Both the position numbers and the translations under genes were made by a program. This document shows, in pieces, positions 26,316 to 34,303 of a stretch of DNA of 46,542 bases. How positions within the stretch are numbered: the first letter of the stretch is position 1; every line of letters begins with the position of its first letter. Origin of the DNA: Candidatus Saccharimonadota bacterium. Its GTDB lineage: Bacteria; Patescibacteriota; Saccharimonadia; Saccharimonadales; UBA10212. The notes under the pieces were generated by a model. The model was not told where the DNA came from. It made no database searches and worked only from the letters and a program-made list of their open reading frames with translations. The stretch lies in the NCBI GenBank assembly GCA_016187175.1, contig JACPKG010000003.1, positions 1 through 46,542 on the forward strand. The letters are read 5' to 3'.

Positions 26316-27674
26316 ATGGAGCCAGGTCAAAAATTGCCATCCACAATCTTGGTTATTTTCGGCATAACTGGCGATTTGTCACGTCGCTACTTGCTACCGG
26401 CGCTGGCGGAAATTTGTGCCAATACTGAAATCGGAAAAGATTTTAGAGTGCTGGGAGTATCTCGCCGCCAGGTTGATCTTAACAACGTGCTTGGCGCTAA
26501 AGAGAAGAATCTAAAAGCCTACAGCCAAATGTTGACAATGGATTTGGCTAATAGATCTGACTATCAAAAGCTAAAAGATGAAATTGGGGCACTCAGCCAA
26601 AAGTTCACTCAAGGACCTCAAGTCATTTTTTATCTTTCAGTACCCCCGGCCGCTGCCGATGGTATTGTCGGGCTGCTGGGTGAATCGGGCCTAAGCCAAC
26701 CGCCCGCGAAGCTTCTACTGGAAAAACCGTTTGGCTATGATCTCAGTTCAGCTCAGGAAATGATTGGGCGTATCGCCAAATATTTTTCGCAGGAGCAGGT
26801 TTACCGCATCGATCACTACTTGGCTAAGGAATCGGCTCAGAACATTGCTGTCTTTTTAGGTAGCAATGCCTTATTTCGTAACATTTGGAGTAATCAGTTT
26901 ATCGACCACATAGACATTGTCGCCGCCGAGGATATTGGTATCGGAGGCCGCAAGGAGTTTTGGGAGGCAACCGGCATGCTGCGGGATTTTGTCCAGAGTC
27001 ATTTGCTACAACTGGCAGCGCTAACGCTCATGGAACCATGCTCTCATATGTTTGATTTTGCCCAGCTGCCTGAGCGGCGACTGGCAGCTTTACAGAAAAT
27101 GAAAATTGCAGAGCTGAAAAGCGCTGTCCGCGGCCAATACCGTGGCTACCGTCAAGAGGTTGGCAATCCCAACTCCGCGGTTGATACCTTTGTGTCTCTA
27201 ACTTTGGATTCATCTGACTCTAGATGGCGTGGTGTTCCCATAAGACTCACAACCGGCAAGAAGCTTGATCAAAAGCTAACCAAGATTGACATTCACTTTA
27301 AAAAAAGCCAAGAAGCTGAAGCCAACCTGCTGACTCTTAGGCTTCACCCCCGAGAAGGTATCGAGCTGGATCTGTGGGTCAAAGAGCCGGGCTATAGGCA
27401 CAATTTGCAAAAACAACCGCTACGCTTTATTTATGAGCAACGATTCGGTCGCGTGCCGGAAGCCTATGAGCAAGTTCTAATCGATGCCATGCGCGCTAAA
27501 AAGAGCTTATTCGCCAGCAGTGAAGAAGTTTTGACCAGCTGGAAAATCTTGCAGCCGGTTCTCGATTACTGGAGTATGAGCGACAGCGATCTTAAGATCT
27601 ATCAACCCGGCAGCACAATCGAAGAAGTACTCCAGCAAAGAGCAGAGACCAAAGAGCCAAAAACAGACAACTAA
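26316..27674 (+). CDS. zwf: Glucose-6-phosphate 1-dehydrogenase
   Basis: 452 aa. Oxidises glucose-6-phosphate to 6-phosphogluconolactone, making NADPH. The NADP motif is FGITGDLSRRYLLPAL. The active-site signature is RIDHYLAKE (normally RIDHYLGKE) with LLLEKPFGYDL before it and WEATGMLRDFVQSHLLQLAAL after. ATG at 26316 is chosen over an upstream GTG because the -10 is 9 nt before it. No gnd or pgl follows. The last 12 residues (QRAETKEPKTDN) are encoded by a degenerate heptad array. Confidence 0.95.
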   Translation: MEPGQKLPSTILVIFGITGDLSRRYLLPALAEICANTEIGKDFRVLGVSRRQVDLNNVLGAKEKNLKAYSQMLTMDLANRSDYQKLKDEIGALSQKFTQGPQVIFYLSVPPAAADGIVGLLGESGLSQPPAKLLLEKPFGYDLSSAQEMIGRIAKYFSQEQVYRIDHYLAKESAQNIAVFLGSNALFRNIWSNQFIDHIDIVAAEDIGIGGRKEFWEATGMLRDFVQSHLLQLAALTLMEPCSHMFDFAQLPERRLAALQKMKIAELKSAVRGQYRGYRQEVGNPNSAVDTFVSLTLDSSDSRWRGVPIRLTTGKKLDQKLTKIDIHFKKSQEAEANLLTLRLHPREGIELDLWVKEPGYRHNLQKQPLRFIYEQRFGRVPEAYEQVLIDAMRAKKSLFASSEEVLTSWKILQPVLDYWSMSDSDLKIYQPGSTIEEVLQQRAETKEPKTDN

Positions 27675-27733
27675 ATTACTTAACAAGTTAAGTAATTTGT
27701 CTATCGTTCAATGTTCATTGCTCATTGTTTATA
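27637..27733. repeat. Array-hairpin-array element between zwf and ABC exporter
   Basis: Left array 27637-27671: five A-rich 7-bp units each ending in C. Then a hairpin with AAATTACTTAAC (27673-27684), loop AA, and its exact complement (to 27698), containing part of the zwf stop codon. Then at once GTCTATC, GTTCAAT, GTTCATT, GCTCATT and GTTTATA (27699-27733). The right array resembles the reverse complement of the left. Its last unit supplies the TATAAT of the next promoter. Confidence 0.85.
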
Positions 27734-27735
27734 AT
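27707..27735 (+). promoter_or_regulatory. ABC exporter promoter embedded in heptad array
   Basis: TATAAT (27730-27735) with a weak TTCAAT 17 nt upstream. The ATG at 27744 lies 8 nt after the -10, so the mRNA is probably leaderless. Confidence 0.5.
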
Positions 27736-27743
27736 GTATGTCT

Positions 27744-28553
27744 ATGGTCAAACCGATCATTGAGGCTCGGGATGTTGTTAAGACATTCGGAACGATTCAA
27801 GCTGTGGATCATGTCAGTTTTGAAGTATACCCAGGCGAGATTTTTGCATTTTTGGGTCCCAACGGCGCCGGCAAAAGCACCACGATTAAAATGCTTACGA
27901 CAATGCTGCGGCCGACCAGCGGCAAATTGTTGCTCAATGGGCACGATGTAGCGAAAGACCAAGCCGCTGCCAGAAAATCTTTTGGCATCGTTTTCCAGGA
28001 CCCGGCACTTGAAGAAGAGCTGACGGCTTATGAAAATATGCTTTTTCATGCCGTGCTTTACGGCGTACCAAAAGGGCAACATACAACTCGTATTGAAGAA
28101 TTAATGAAACTGGTTGATCTATGGGAGCGCCGCGACAGCTTGGTGCGTACTTATTCCGGTGGGATGCGCCGGCGCCTGGAAATCGCCCGCGGGCTGCTGC
28201 ATCACCCGCAAATCCTATTCCTGGACGAACCGACGCTTGGCCTGGATACGCAAACGCGTAACGTGCTGTGGAATTACGTCAATAAACTCAACAAAGAAGA
28301 AGGGATGACCATCTTCTTTACCACCCATTATCTAGACGAAGCCGAGCAAGTAGCCGAACGTATTGCTATTATCGACCACGGCAAGATTGTCGCTGAAGGT
28401 ACCACCAAACAGCTCACCGCCAAAACAAAAACTAAATCGTTAGAAAAAGCCTACCTGAAATTAACTGGCGAAGGCATTCGTGACGAAATCAGCGAAGACT
28501 TTGATGGCTTAAATGTCCGTAGTGCGCTCAGAAACCAGCGGTTAAGGGGTTAA
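27744..28553 (+). CDS. ABC transporter ATP-binding protein (DrrA-like)
   Basis: 269 aa from the ATG at 27744 (ATG at 27738 falls 2 nt after the -10 and is unlikely to be transcribed). Powers export through the permease encoded next. Walker A is GPNGAGKST, signature TYSGGMRRRLEIARG, Walker B ILFLDEPTLGLD, switch His in FFTTHYLDEAEQ. The C-terminal extension is like that of drug/polyketide exporters of the DrrA type. The stop is 1 nt before the permease ATG. Substrate unknown. Confidence 0.93.
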   Translation: MVKPIIEARDVVKTFGTIQAVDHVSFEVYPGEIFAFLGPNGAGKSTTIKMLTTMLRPTSGKLLLNGHDVAKDQAAARKSFGIVFQDPALEEELTAYENMLFHAVLYGVPKGQHTTRIEELMKLVDLWERRDSLVRTYSGGMRRRLEIARGLLHHPQILFLDEPTLGLDTQTRNVLWNYVNKLNKEEGMTIFFTTHYLDEAEQVAERIAIIDHGKIVAEGTTKQLTAKTKTKSLEKAYLKLTGEGIRDEISEDFDGLNVRSALRNQRLRG

Positions 28554-28554
28554 A

Positions 28555-29301
28555 ATGGACGAGATATACATTCTGTGGTGGCGGCAGATGAAACGGTATT
28601 TACGCACCCGTTCCAGGATTTTCGGTAGCATTGGCCAGCCTATTTTATTCCTGCTGGCACTTGGCTATGGCCTAGGAGCGGTTTTTGAACGGGCCGGGCA
28701 GGGCGACTATCTGCAGTTTTTGGTGCCAGGTATTATTTTGCAGACTCTACTATTTTCCGGCGTTTTTTGGGGCATTCAGATTCTTTTCGATAAGCGCTTC
28801 GGGTTTTTGAAAGAAATGCTGGTCGCACCCGTCCCAAGGGTGAAAGTCTTGCTGGGCAACGCTTTGGGCGGGACAACAATCTCTATAATCCAGGCTGTTG
28901 TTGTTTTTATAGTGGCCGCCGCTTTTGGTTTTCGGCCGGAAAATTGGTCAATGTTGCCAGTAGCCTTTTTAATAATTGTCGTATTAAGCCTGACGCTTGC
29001 CAGTTTCGGTGCCGGGCTGGCTAGCATGGTTGATGATTTTCAGGGCTTTCAAGCCATAAATAATTTTTTGATTTTTCCGCTATTTTTCCTTTCCAGTGCG
29101 CTTTATCCGCTGTCGAATGTACCGGATGTGCTGAGAATTTTAGCTTCTATAAATCCGCTCAGCTACGCGGTTGACGCCCTACGCTACACCATGATCCATC
29201 AAACCCACTTTGGTTTAGGGCTGGACTTGGCGGTCATCGGATCGGCGCTGGTTGTCAGCGTACTTTTCGCTGTCAACCGCTTCAACCGTATCCAAATCTA
29301 A
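28555..29301 (+). CDS. ABC-2 type transporter permease (DrrB-like)
   Basis: 248 aa with six membrane helices; pairs with the preceding ATPase. Features of the ABC-2 family: RQMKRYLRTRSRIFGSIGQPILFL at the N-terminus, LKEMLVAPVPRVKVLLGNALGG (coupling region) and FLSSALYPLSNVPDVLRILASINPLSYAVDALRY. Short intergenic spacing supports one operon. Confidence 0.93.
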   Translation: MDEIYILWWRQMKRYLRTRSRIFGSIGQPILFLLALGYGLGAVFERAGQGDYLQFLVPGIILQTLLFSGVFWGIQILFDKRFGFLKEMLVAPVPRVKVLLGNALGGTTISIIQAVVVFIVAAAFGFRPENWSMLPVAFLIIVVLSLTLASFGAGLASMVDDFQGFQAINNFLIFPLFFLSSALYPLSNVPDVLRILASINPLSYAVDALRYTMIHQTHFGLGLDLAVIGSALVVSVLFAVNRFNRIQI

Positions 29302-29335
29302 CCCCTGTACGCTATTTAGTATGGAGCAGCTGTTG

Positions 29336-29393
29336 CCCTCCGTTGTTGGAAGCTATGGAGGGCTATCCTCCGTAGCCTTTGGCGTAGGAGGAT
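29336..29393. repeat. Double-hairpin palindromic module upstream of rarA
   Basis: Hairpin 1: CCCTCC (29336-29341) with GGAGGG (29357-29362). Hairpin 2: ATCCTCC (29365-29371) with GGAGGAT (29387-29393), inner GCC/GGC. The same two-hairpin module recurs at 30673-30725. Confidence 0.8.
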
Positions 29394-29422
29394 GGCGGAG
29401 AAAAAAAGAGGTTTGAGGAGTT

Positions 29423-29428
29423 TATACT
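29423..29428 (+). promoter_or_regulatory. rarA -10 element (leaderless type)
   Basis: TATACT ends 6 nt before the rarA ATG at 29435, so transcription would begin at the AUG itself. Confidence 0.5.
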
Positions 29429-29434
29429 GTAAGC

Positions 29435-30630
29435 ATGAATAACAAACCTCTCGCAGAAAGGATGCGGCCGCAAAGGTTGGAGGAGGTTGTTGGTCAGGCC
29501 CATGTTCTGGGCGAAGGTAAGTTATTGCATGAACTTGTCCGTGCCGGTAAGCCCTTCAGCCTGATTCTCTGGGGGCCGCCGGGTAGTGGCAAACCACTCT
29601 TGCGCGCCTAATCGCAACCGAGTTAAAGGCCGATCTCGTAGAAATCTCGGCAGTCGCTGCCGGTAAAGCCGACGTTACCAAAGTTGTTGAACGGGCCAGG
29701 GTCAACGCCCAGGGTGATACTACTCGCGGACCGCAGGCCACCATACTTTTCGTTGATGAAATTCATCGTTTTAACAAAGCCCAACAAGACGCCTTTTTGC
29801 CGCATGTAGAGTCAGGACTGGTCACCCTGATCGGCGCGACAACTGAAAATCCTAGTTTTGAAGTTATCAATCCGCTACTTTCACGCAGTCGAGTAATCGT
29901 GCTGGAGCCGCTATCAAAAACAGATGTCATCACTATTGTAAAAAGAGCTGCCAAAAGAGAGAAACTGACCTCAAAACGACTGCCGAAAGAGAGCATCAGT
30001 CTGATAGCGGAATTGTCCGGTGGCGATGCCCGAATTGCTTTAAACACTCTAGAAATGGCTCAGCAGCTGACAGAAGGTAAAATCACGACTACAGTTGTGG
30101 AAACTGCTGCTCAGCAACGTATTGCGGGGTACGACAAGCTCGGCGATAACCACTACAATATCATTAGCGCCTTCATAAAGAGTCTGCGCGGCGGATCACC
30201 CACAGCGGCGCTTTATTACATGGCGCGTATGCTTCAGGCCGGAGAAGATCCGAAGTTCATTGCCCGGCGGATGGTAGTCTTTGCCAGTGAAGATATTGGC
30301 ATGGCCGCACCGGCTGCGCTGAACCTAGCCGCTTCCACTTTCTTAGCTGTCGAGCGCATCGGTCTGCCGGAATGTCAATTTAATCTATTCCACTGCGCAA
30401 CGGTGTTGGCGCGGGCGCCGAAATCTCGTGAAGTAACCAATGCCATGAAGAAGGCTTTAATTACTGCCAAGCAGTATCCCGATCTGCCAGTGCCCTTGCA
30501 TCTTCGCAACGCACCGACAGAGTTGATGAAAGAGCTTGGATACGGCAAGGACTACCAATGGCAAGCCGGCTTTAAACATGGTAAGGGATTTTTGCCCCCG
30601 GGGCTTGAAAATACCGACTTTTTTGACTAA
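29435..30630 (+). pseudogene. rarA: Replication-associated recombination protein A, frameshifted
   Basis: An AAA+ ATPase of the RarA/MgsA/WRNIP1 family that acts at stalled forks. From the ATG at 29435 the frame reads MNNKPLAERMRPQRLEEVVG through LILWGPPGSGK and then stops at 29610. Adding one A to AAACC at 29591-29595 restores GSGKTTLARLIATELKADLVEIS and the frame continues to 30630 with Walker B (ILFVDEIHRFNKAQQDAFLPHVE), sensor 1 (LIGATTENPSFEVI) and the C-terminal tetramer domain. The corrected length is 398 aa, normal. A single-base loss in the Walker A codons is either a sequencing error in an A-run or a recent inactivation. Confidence 0.9.
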
Positions 30631-30651
30631 AGTAGCAACTGTTAATAACCT

Positions 30652-30850
30652 GACAATATCAAGAGCGCAGCGCCCTCCGTCGTCAAGACTATGGAGGGTC
30701 CTCCGAAGCTTTATGCGAAGGAGGAAGGGATCTAGCCCTATGACCTGCCAGCAACCCCACCCAAATTCGAAGAATTTGGGTTCCCCAATTTGTGGGATAC
30801 AAATTGGGTGGGGTGCTAAACCTAGCCCGTGAGGGAAGGATACTTAAGTC
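30652..30850 (+). promoter_or_regulatory. SAM-I (S-box) riboswitch with palindromic insertion
   Basis: Conserved S-box parts are in order: TATCAAGAG (30657-30665), AGGGATCTAGCCCTATGA (kink-turn and pseudoknot region of P2), GCAACC before P3, GGTGCTAAACC after P3, then GGAAGGATA. P1 forms from TATC (30657-30660) with GATA (30839-30842). P2 is interrupted between GCAGCG and AGGGATCT by a 53-bp double-hairpin module (30673-30725). Deleting it gives a canonical P2. P3 is also enlarged (CCCCACCC/GGGTGGGG around two inner hairpins). It controls metK by SAM binding; GGAAGGATA (30834-30842) can instead pair with TATCCTTTC (30853-30861) as antiterminator. Confidence 0.9.
30673..30725. repeat. Double-hairpin palindromic module inside the riboswitch
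   Basis: CCCTCC (30673-30678) with GGAGGG (30693-30698), then directly TCCTCC (30699-30704) with GGAGGA (30720-30725). About 80 percent identical to 29336-29393 by eye. The second hairpin also matches the in-frame element in khpA. Confidence 0.85.
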
Positions 30851-30853
30851 TTT

Positions 30854-30881
30854 ATCCTTTCTTACGCAGAAAGGATTTTTT
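30854..30881 (+). terminator. Riboswitch-controlled terminator before metK
   Basis: ATCCTTTCT (30854-30862), 5-nt loop, AGAAAGGAT (30868-30876), then TTTTT. The stem also hides the AAGGA ribosome-binding site of metK, so it may block translation as well. It is exclusive with the antiterminator pairing to 30834-30842. Confidence 0.88.
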
Positions 30882-30882
30882 A

Positions 30883-31998
30883 ATGTCTAAAACCAGGCTT
30901 TTTACCAGCGAATCGGTCTGCGCCGGCCATCCGGATAAGATATGCGATGCGATTAGCGATGCCCTTGTTGACGCCGCGCTAGCCCAGGATCCCAATAGCC
31001 ACGCCGGCATAGAAACGGTTGTCGGCGCCAATCAGGTCGCGCTGTTTGGCGAAGTCAAAACGACTGCCAAACTGGACTATGAATCAATTGTCCGGCAGAA
31101 AGTGAAGGATCTGGGCTACACTGTGCCGGCTTGGGGGTTCAGTCACGAATCCATATTTAGCAATGACATACACCAACAATCACCGGAAATTGCCATGGGG
31201 GTAAATCACGACGGCGCTGGTGACCAGGGCATGATGTTTGGCTTCGCCTGCAGTGAGACACCTGAGTTTATGCCCCTTCCGATTGCCCTGGCGCACGCGA
31301 TAGCTAGGAGCATTGACGAAGCCCGCGAAAGCGGGCAGCTAAAGTGGTTACGTCCGGACGGCAAAACCCAGGTAACTGTCCGTTATGAAGATGACCAGCC
31401 AGTGGCGGTCGAGAAACTAGTAGCCGCCGTAGCCCACGACGAGCAAACCCCACCAGAACAAGTTAGGTTAGACGTAATCAAAACAATTTTGGCACCGACA
31501 CTTGCCCGTTTTAAGTTTGGTTTACCGGCTGACGGCGATATCACAATTAACGGAACCGGGCTGTGGCATATTCCCGGACCGGAAAGCGATGCCGGATTGA
31601 CGGGGCGCAAGATCGTGGTCGACACTTACGGCGGCTACGCCAGGGTCGGAGGCGGTTGTTTTTCTGGCAAAGACCCCACTAAGGTGGATAGAAGCGGCGC
31701 TTACGCCGCCCGCTTCATTGCTAAAAACATCGTGGCGAGCGGCCTGGCTAGCAAGTGCGAGGTCGGTCTGGCATATGTCATTGGCAAGCCTAAGCCGCTG
31801 ATGCAGACAATTGATACGTTCGGTACGTCCAAGCTCAGCCAGGCAGCGCTCTTGGATTTTAAAGACAAACTGATAGACACATCGGTTAGGGGCGTAATCG
31901 AGCGACTTAACCTGCGCCAACCAATTTATTCACAGACTTCGGCCTATGGCCATTTTGGCAAGCCAGGCCTGCCATGGGAAGAGACCGTTGAGTCTTAG
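30883..31998 (+). CDS. metK: S-adenosylmethionine synthetase
   Basis: 371 aa. Makes SAM from methionine and ATP. Signatures: FTSESVCAGHPDKICDAISDALVDA (His of GHPDK), GAGDQGMMFGFA, and the P-loop GGGCFSGKDPTKVDRSGAYAARF. The start is the ATG at 30883 just after the terminator T-run; an upstream frame start at 30829 lies within the riboswitch. Slightly shorter than the usual 380-400 aa. Regulated by the SAM-I riboswitch. Confidence 0.97.
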   Translation: MSKTRLFTSESVCAGHPDKICDAISDALVDAALAQDPNSHAGIETVVGANQVALFGEVKTTAKLDYESIVRQKVKDLGYTVPAWGFSHESIFSNDIHQQSPEIAMGVNHDGAGDQGMMFGFACSETPEFMPLPIALAHAIARSIDEARESGQLKWLRPDGKTQVTVRYEDDQPVAVEKLVAAVAHDEQTPPEQVRLDVIKTILAPTLARFKFGLPADGDITINGTGLWHIPGPESDAGLTGRKIVVDTYGGYARVGGGCFSGKDPTKVDRSGAYAARFIAKNIVASGLASKCEVGLAYVIGKPKPLMQTIDTFGTSKLSQAALLDFKDKLIDTSVRGVIERLNLRQPIYSQTSAYGHFGKPGLPWEETVES

Positions 31999-32005
31999 TG
32001 CAGGG

Positions 32006-32629
32006 TCATACAGTTATTTTTCGCCGGTAACTATCAATCAGAAAGACGGCTAAGCTAAGTCCGTAAAAATACCAGACATATCTAAACCAGCCGTGCTGCA
32101 ATTGTGAACCTAATCGCAGGGCATGAAAATAAATGCCAATCAGCGCCAAGTCCGCCAACGTTTCCATGTATTTCCACCAGCTTTTTTGTCGGTACCTGTA
32201 TCGCAGTTCGTAGGCAATAAATACTAGCCACGCTGTGGAGCTGATAAGCACAGCCCAGCGGGCTGCCGGCACGACGTAGTGCTGCCAATAGCTCTCCGGC
32301 GGCAGTCCAAAACCGTCGCGCCACAGCTGCCAAACCAACAGACCAGGATGGAGCAAAATGGCGGCCAGAATAACCAAAGGGATAACTTTATAATATTGCG
32401 ATAATCCTAAGTTGCCTACCTGCCAGCGGCGGCGACCAAAGCCAACAGCGTACATCGACCACATCAAACTAAAAGCTAGCAAGCCCAATAAAGGAAAGAT
32501 TCCGTAGGTTGATAAGCTACCTAGTTGCCAGCCAATGCCTTGGCCCCACGCCAAGATTGCTAAAACAGCTACCGTAGCAGTTACTGTCCAGGCCAAGAAA
32601 GTAAAATTTTGCTCACTAAACTTCACCAA
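32006..32629 (-). CDS. Ferric-reductase-like transmembrane protein
   Basis: 207 aa with six membrane helices. Histidines in helix regions (LLHPGLLVWQLW, GIYFHALRLGSQLQHGWFRY) and WSMYAVGFGRRRW recall the heme-binding ferric-reductase/MsrQ (YedZ) transmembrane domain. No flavin domain is present, so an external partner would be needed. The first codon is TTG (32629) or GTG (32626); TATAAT (complement of 32636-32641) ends 6 nt upstream, a leaderless arrangement. Divergent from the coiled-coil gene and convergent with metK. Confidence 0.65.
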   Translation of the reverse strand: MVKFSEQNFTFLAWTVTATVAVLAILAWGQGIGWQLGSLSTYGIFPLLGLLAFSLMWSMYAVGFGRRRWQVGNLGLSQYYKVIPLVILAAILLHPGLLVWQLWRDGFGLPPESYWQHYVVPAARWAVLISSTAWLVFIAYELRYRYRQKSWWKYMETLADLALIGIYFHALRLGSQLQHGWFRYVWYFYGLSLAVFLIDSYRRKITV

Positions 32630-32652
32630 TCTTAAATTATACGCGGTTTTGG

Positions 32653-32681
32653 TTGACGAGATGTTAGCTTAAGCATAAAAT
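32653..32681 (+). promoter_or_regulatory. Promoter of the coiled-coil/pilin pair (leaderless type)
   Basis: TTGACG (32653-32658), 17-nt spacer, TAAAAT (32676-32681), ATG at 32689 after 7 nt. Confidence 0.7.
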
Positions 32682-32688
32682 TACTGGC

Positions 32689-33387
32689 ATGAGAATAACC
32701 CTGCTGGCGTTTTACGTTTCGCTCCTTTTTTTACTTAGTGCGGCCGTACCAGTTATAGCTGAAAATGAAAATGGTAGTTCGGGCTCGTCGAGTTCTAGTG
32801 CTAGTGAAACCCAAAAGGAAACTGCCAAGAAAGAGGCAGAGGCTAAACGTGAAGCGGCTAAGAAAGATTTTGAAGCCAAACGCGAGGCCGCCAAAAAAGA
32901 CTACGAAGCCAAACGCGAGGCCGCCAAACAAGAAGCCGAAGGTAAACGTGAAGCTGCCAAAAATAAACTGGAAGAACAGAAAAAGAAACTTAAGGATGAC
33001 AAACTGAAGATTTGCCAAGAGCGCGAAGACAAGATAAATGACTCCATGGCACGCATTGGCGAGAGAGGCCAGAATAAAATCGACTTGTTTAGCGCGATTG
33101 CCGACCGCACCAAATCCTTTTATGTATCTAAGAGTAAAGTCCTGGCTAACTATGATGCCTTAGTGGCCGCCGTAGAGGCCAAAAAGGCAGCAGCCCAGAC
33201 AGCTGTTGATACCGTAATATCCACCAGCGTGACATTTGATTGCGAAGCCGATGACCCTAAAGGTACAGCCAGTGAGTTTAAGACTAATGTCAAAGCCATG
33301 CATGACGCCCTGAAGCAGTACCGGACCGCCGTTAAAAACTTAATCGTTGGTGTCAAATCCGTCCAGAGCACCGAGGGGAGTCAGTAA
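32689..33387 (+). CDS. Secreted coiled-coil repeat protein
   Basis: 232 aa. The N-terminal hydrophobic segment ending SAAVPVIAE is a likely signal peptide. It is followed by a Ser/Gly linker and four tandem 11-residue repeats of the type EAKREAAKKDF (about residues 53-95), which form a charged helix. The C-terminal half (CQEREDKINDSMARIGERGQNK...) is helical and contains two cysteines. No catalytic motif. Probably an exported structural protein at the cell surface. Its stop overlaps the start of the pilin-like gene by one base, so the two are expressed together. Confidence 0.75.
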   Translation: MRITLLAFYVSLLFLLSAAVPVIAENENGSSGSSSSSASETQKETAKKEAEAKREAAKKDFEAKREAAKKDYEAKREAAKQEAEGKREAAKNKLEEQKKKLKDDKLKICQEREDKINDSMARIGERGQNKIDLFSAIADRTKSFYVSKSKVLANYDALVAAVEAKKAAAQTAVDTVISTSVTFDCEADDPKGTASEFKTNVKAMHDALKQYRTAVKNLIVGVKSVQSTEGSQ

Positions 33388-33668
33388 TGAAACGACTACC
33401 CCAAAAAGGTTTCGCTCTGTTTGAGATGGTAGTCATTGCCGCTCTTTTAACCATAGTGGTGCTTGGTGGCTGGAATATTTATGAGCGTAGCCAAAAACCT
33501 GGTTCAGTTAGTACTTCCAAGACTACGTCGCTTAAAGCTATACCCGAAGCCCCGGCGGAGCTTAGTAGTACGGCTGATCTAACTAAGGCTTCTGAAACTC
33601 TAGATGAAGTTTCGCTAGATAGTGACAGCGAAACTGCGCAGTTAGATAAAGAACTAGCCAGTTTTTAA
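33387..33668 (+). CDS. Type IV pilin-like protein
   Basis: 93 aa. The N-terminus KRLPQKGFALFEMVVIAALLTIVVLGGWNIYERSQ has the prepilin shape: a short basic leader, Gly-Phe cleavage site, Glu at position 5 of the mature chain and a hydrophobic helix. The rest is Ser/Thr/Glu-rich and lacks the usual cysteine-closed pilin domain, so it may be a minor pilin or a pseudopilin-like anchor. Coupled to the secreted coiled-coil gene. No pilus assembly genes are in the window. Confidence 0.6.
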   Translation: MKRLPQKGFALFEMVVIAALLTIVVLGGWNIYERSQKPGSVSTSKTTSLKAIPEAPAELSSTADLTKASETLDEVSLDSDSETAQLDKELASF

Positions 33669-33711
33669 ATTCATGACGAGGAGGAGCTTAGGCACTTCCA
33701 CCTCAGGGTGG

Positions 33712-33735
33712 CAGTTGTAGCAACTGTTGTTTTTG
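33712..33735 (+). terminator. Intrinsic terminator after pilin-like gene
   Basis: CAGTTG (33712-33717), TAG loop, CAACTG (33721-33726), then TTGTTTTTG. A second stem (CCACC/GGTGG, 33698-33711) precedes it. Confidence 0.65.
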
Positions 33736-33761
33736 TAAAAATTCGGCTTTTATGGTACAAT
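33733..33761 (+). promoter_or_regulatory. Promoter of NYN-domain gene (leaderless type)
   Basis: TTGTAA (33733-33738), 17-nt spacer, TACAAT (33756-33761), ATG at 33773 after 11 nt. The -35 overlaps the T-run of the upstream terminator. Confidence 0.6.
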
Positions 33762-33772
33762 AAAGTAAATTG

Positions 33773-34303
33773 ATGAGTGATCAACCAAAAAACAATTCCA
33801 AAATCAGCGGCAACTATGCCTTTATTGATGGCCAAAACTTAAATATGGGCATCAAAAAGCTGGGCTGGAATTTAGATTTTCGTAAGTTCCATCTGCATCT
33901 TCAGCGGAAGTATAACGTCAAAAAAGCTTACTTTTTCCTCGGTATGGTAGAAGACCAAGCCGACCTTTATGCTAACTTGCAATCTATGGGCTACAAATTG
34001 ATTTTGAAACCCTTAGTTGAACATAAAGAGGGCACGGTTAAAGGCAATGTTGATGCCGACTTGGTGCTGCATGTCATGATTGAGTATCCGAACTATGAAA
34101 AAGCGATCATCGTGTCTGGCGATGGCGATTTTTATGGACTTTACGAACATCTGCAGAGCCAGGACAAACTGGGACGTATTATCGTCCCCAATCGCCAATA
34201 TTCAAGCCTGCTTAACAGTTTTTTGCCGCATATCGACCGACTTGATGGACTTAAACGTCACCTTGCTTATAAAAAAGTACCCAAATCTACAGGGGTCGCT
34301 TAG
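33773..34303 (+). CDS. NYN-domain (LabA/PIN-like) protein
   Basis: 176 aa. A PIN-fold protein of the NYN family, predicted metal-dependent RNase. Acidic residues are in the expected places: YAFIDGQNLNMG (first Asp), GNVDADLVLHVM and IIVSGDGDFYGLYEHL. The ATG at 33773 is preferred to the TTG at 33770. It converges with the NDH-2 gene (17-bp overlap of 3' ends). Target unknown. Confidence 0.88.
   Translation: MSDQPKNNSKISGNYAFIDGQNLNMGIKKLGWNLDFRKFHLHLQRKYNVKKAYFFLGMVEDQADLYANLQSMGYKLILKPLVEHKEGTVKGNVDADLVLHVMIEYPNYEKAIIVSGDGDFYGLYEHLQSQDKLGRIIVPNRQYSSLLNSFLPHIDRLDGLKRHLAYKKVPKSTGVA

Noticed and set aside
32731-33018. 95-aa minus-strand ORF rich in Phe and Gly
   Set aside because: Antisense shadow of the AAG/GAA-rich coiled-coil repeats.
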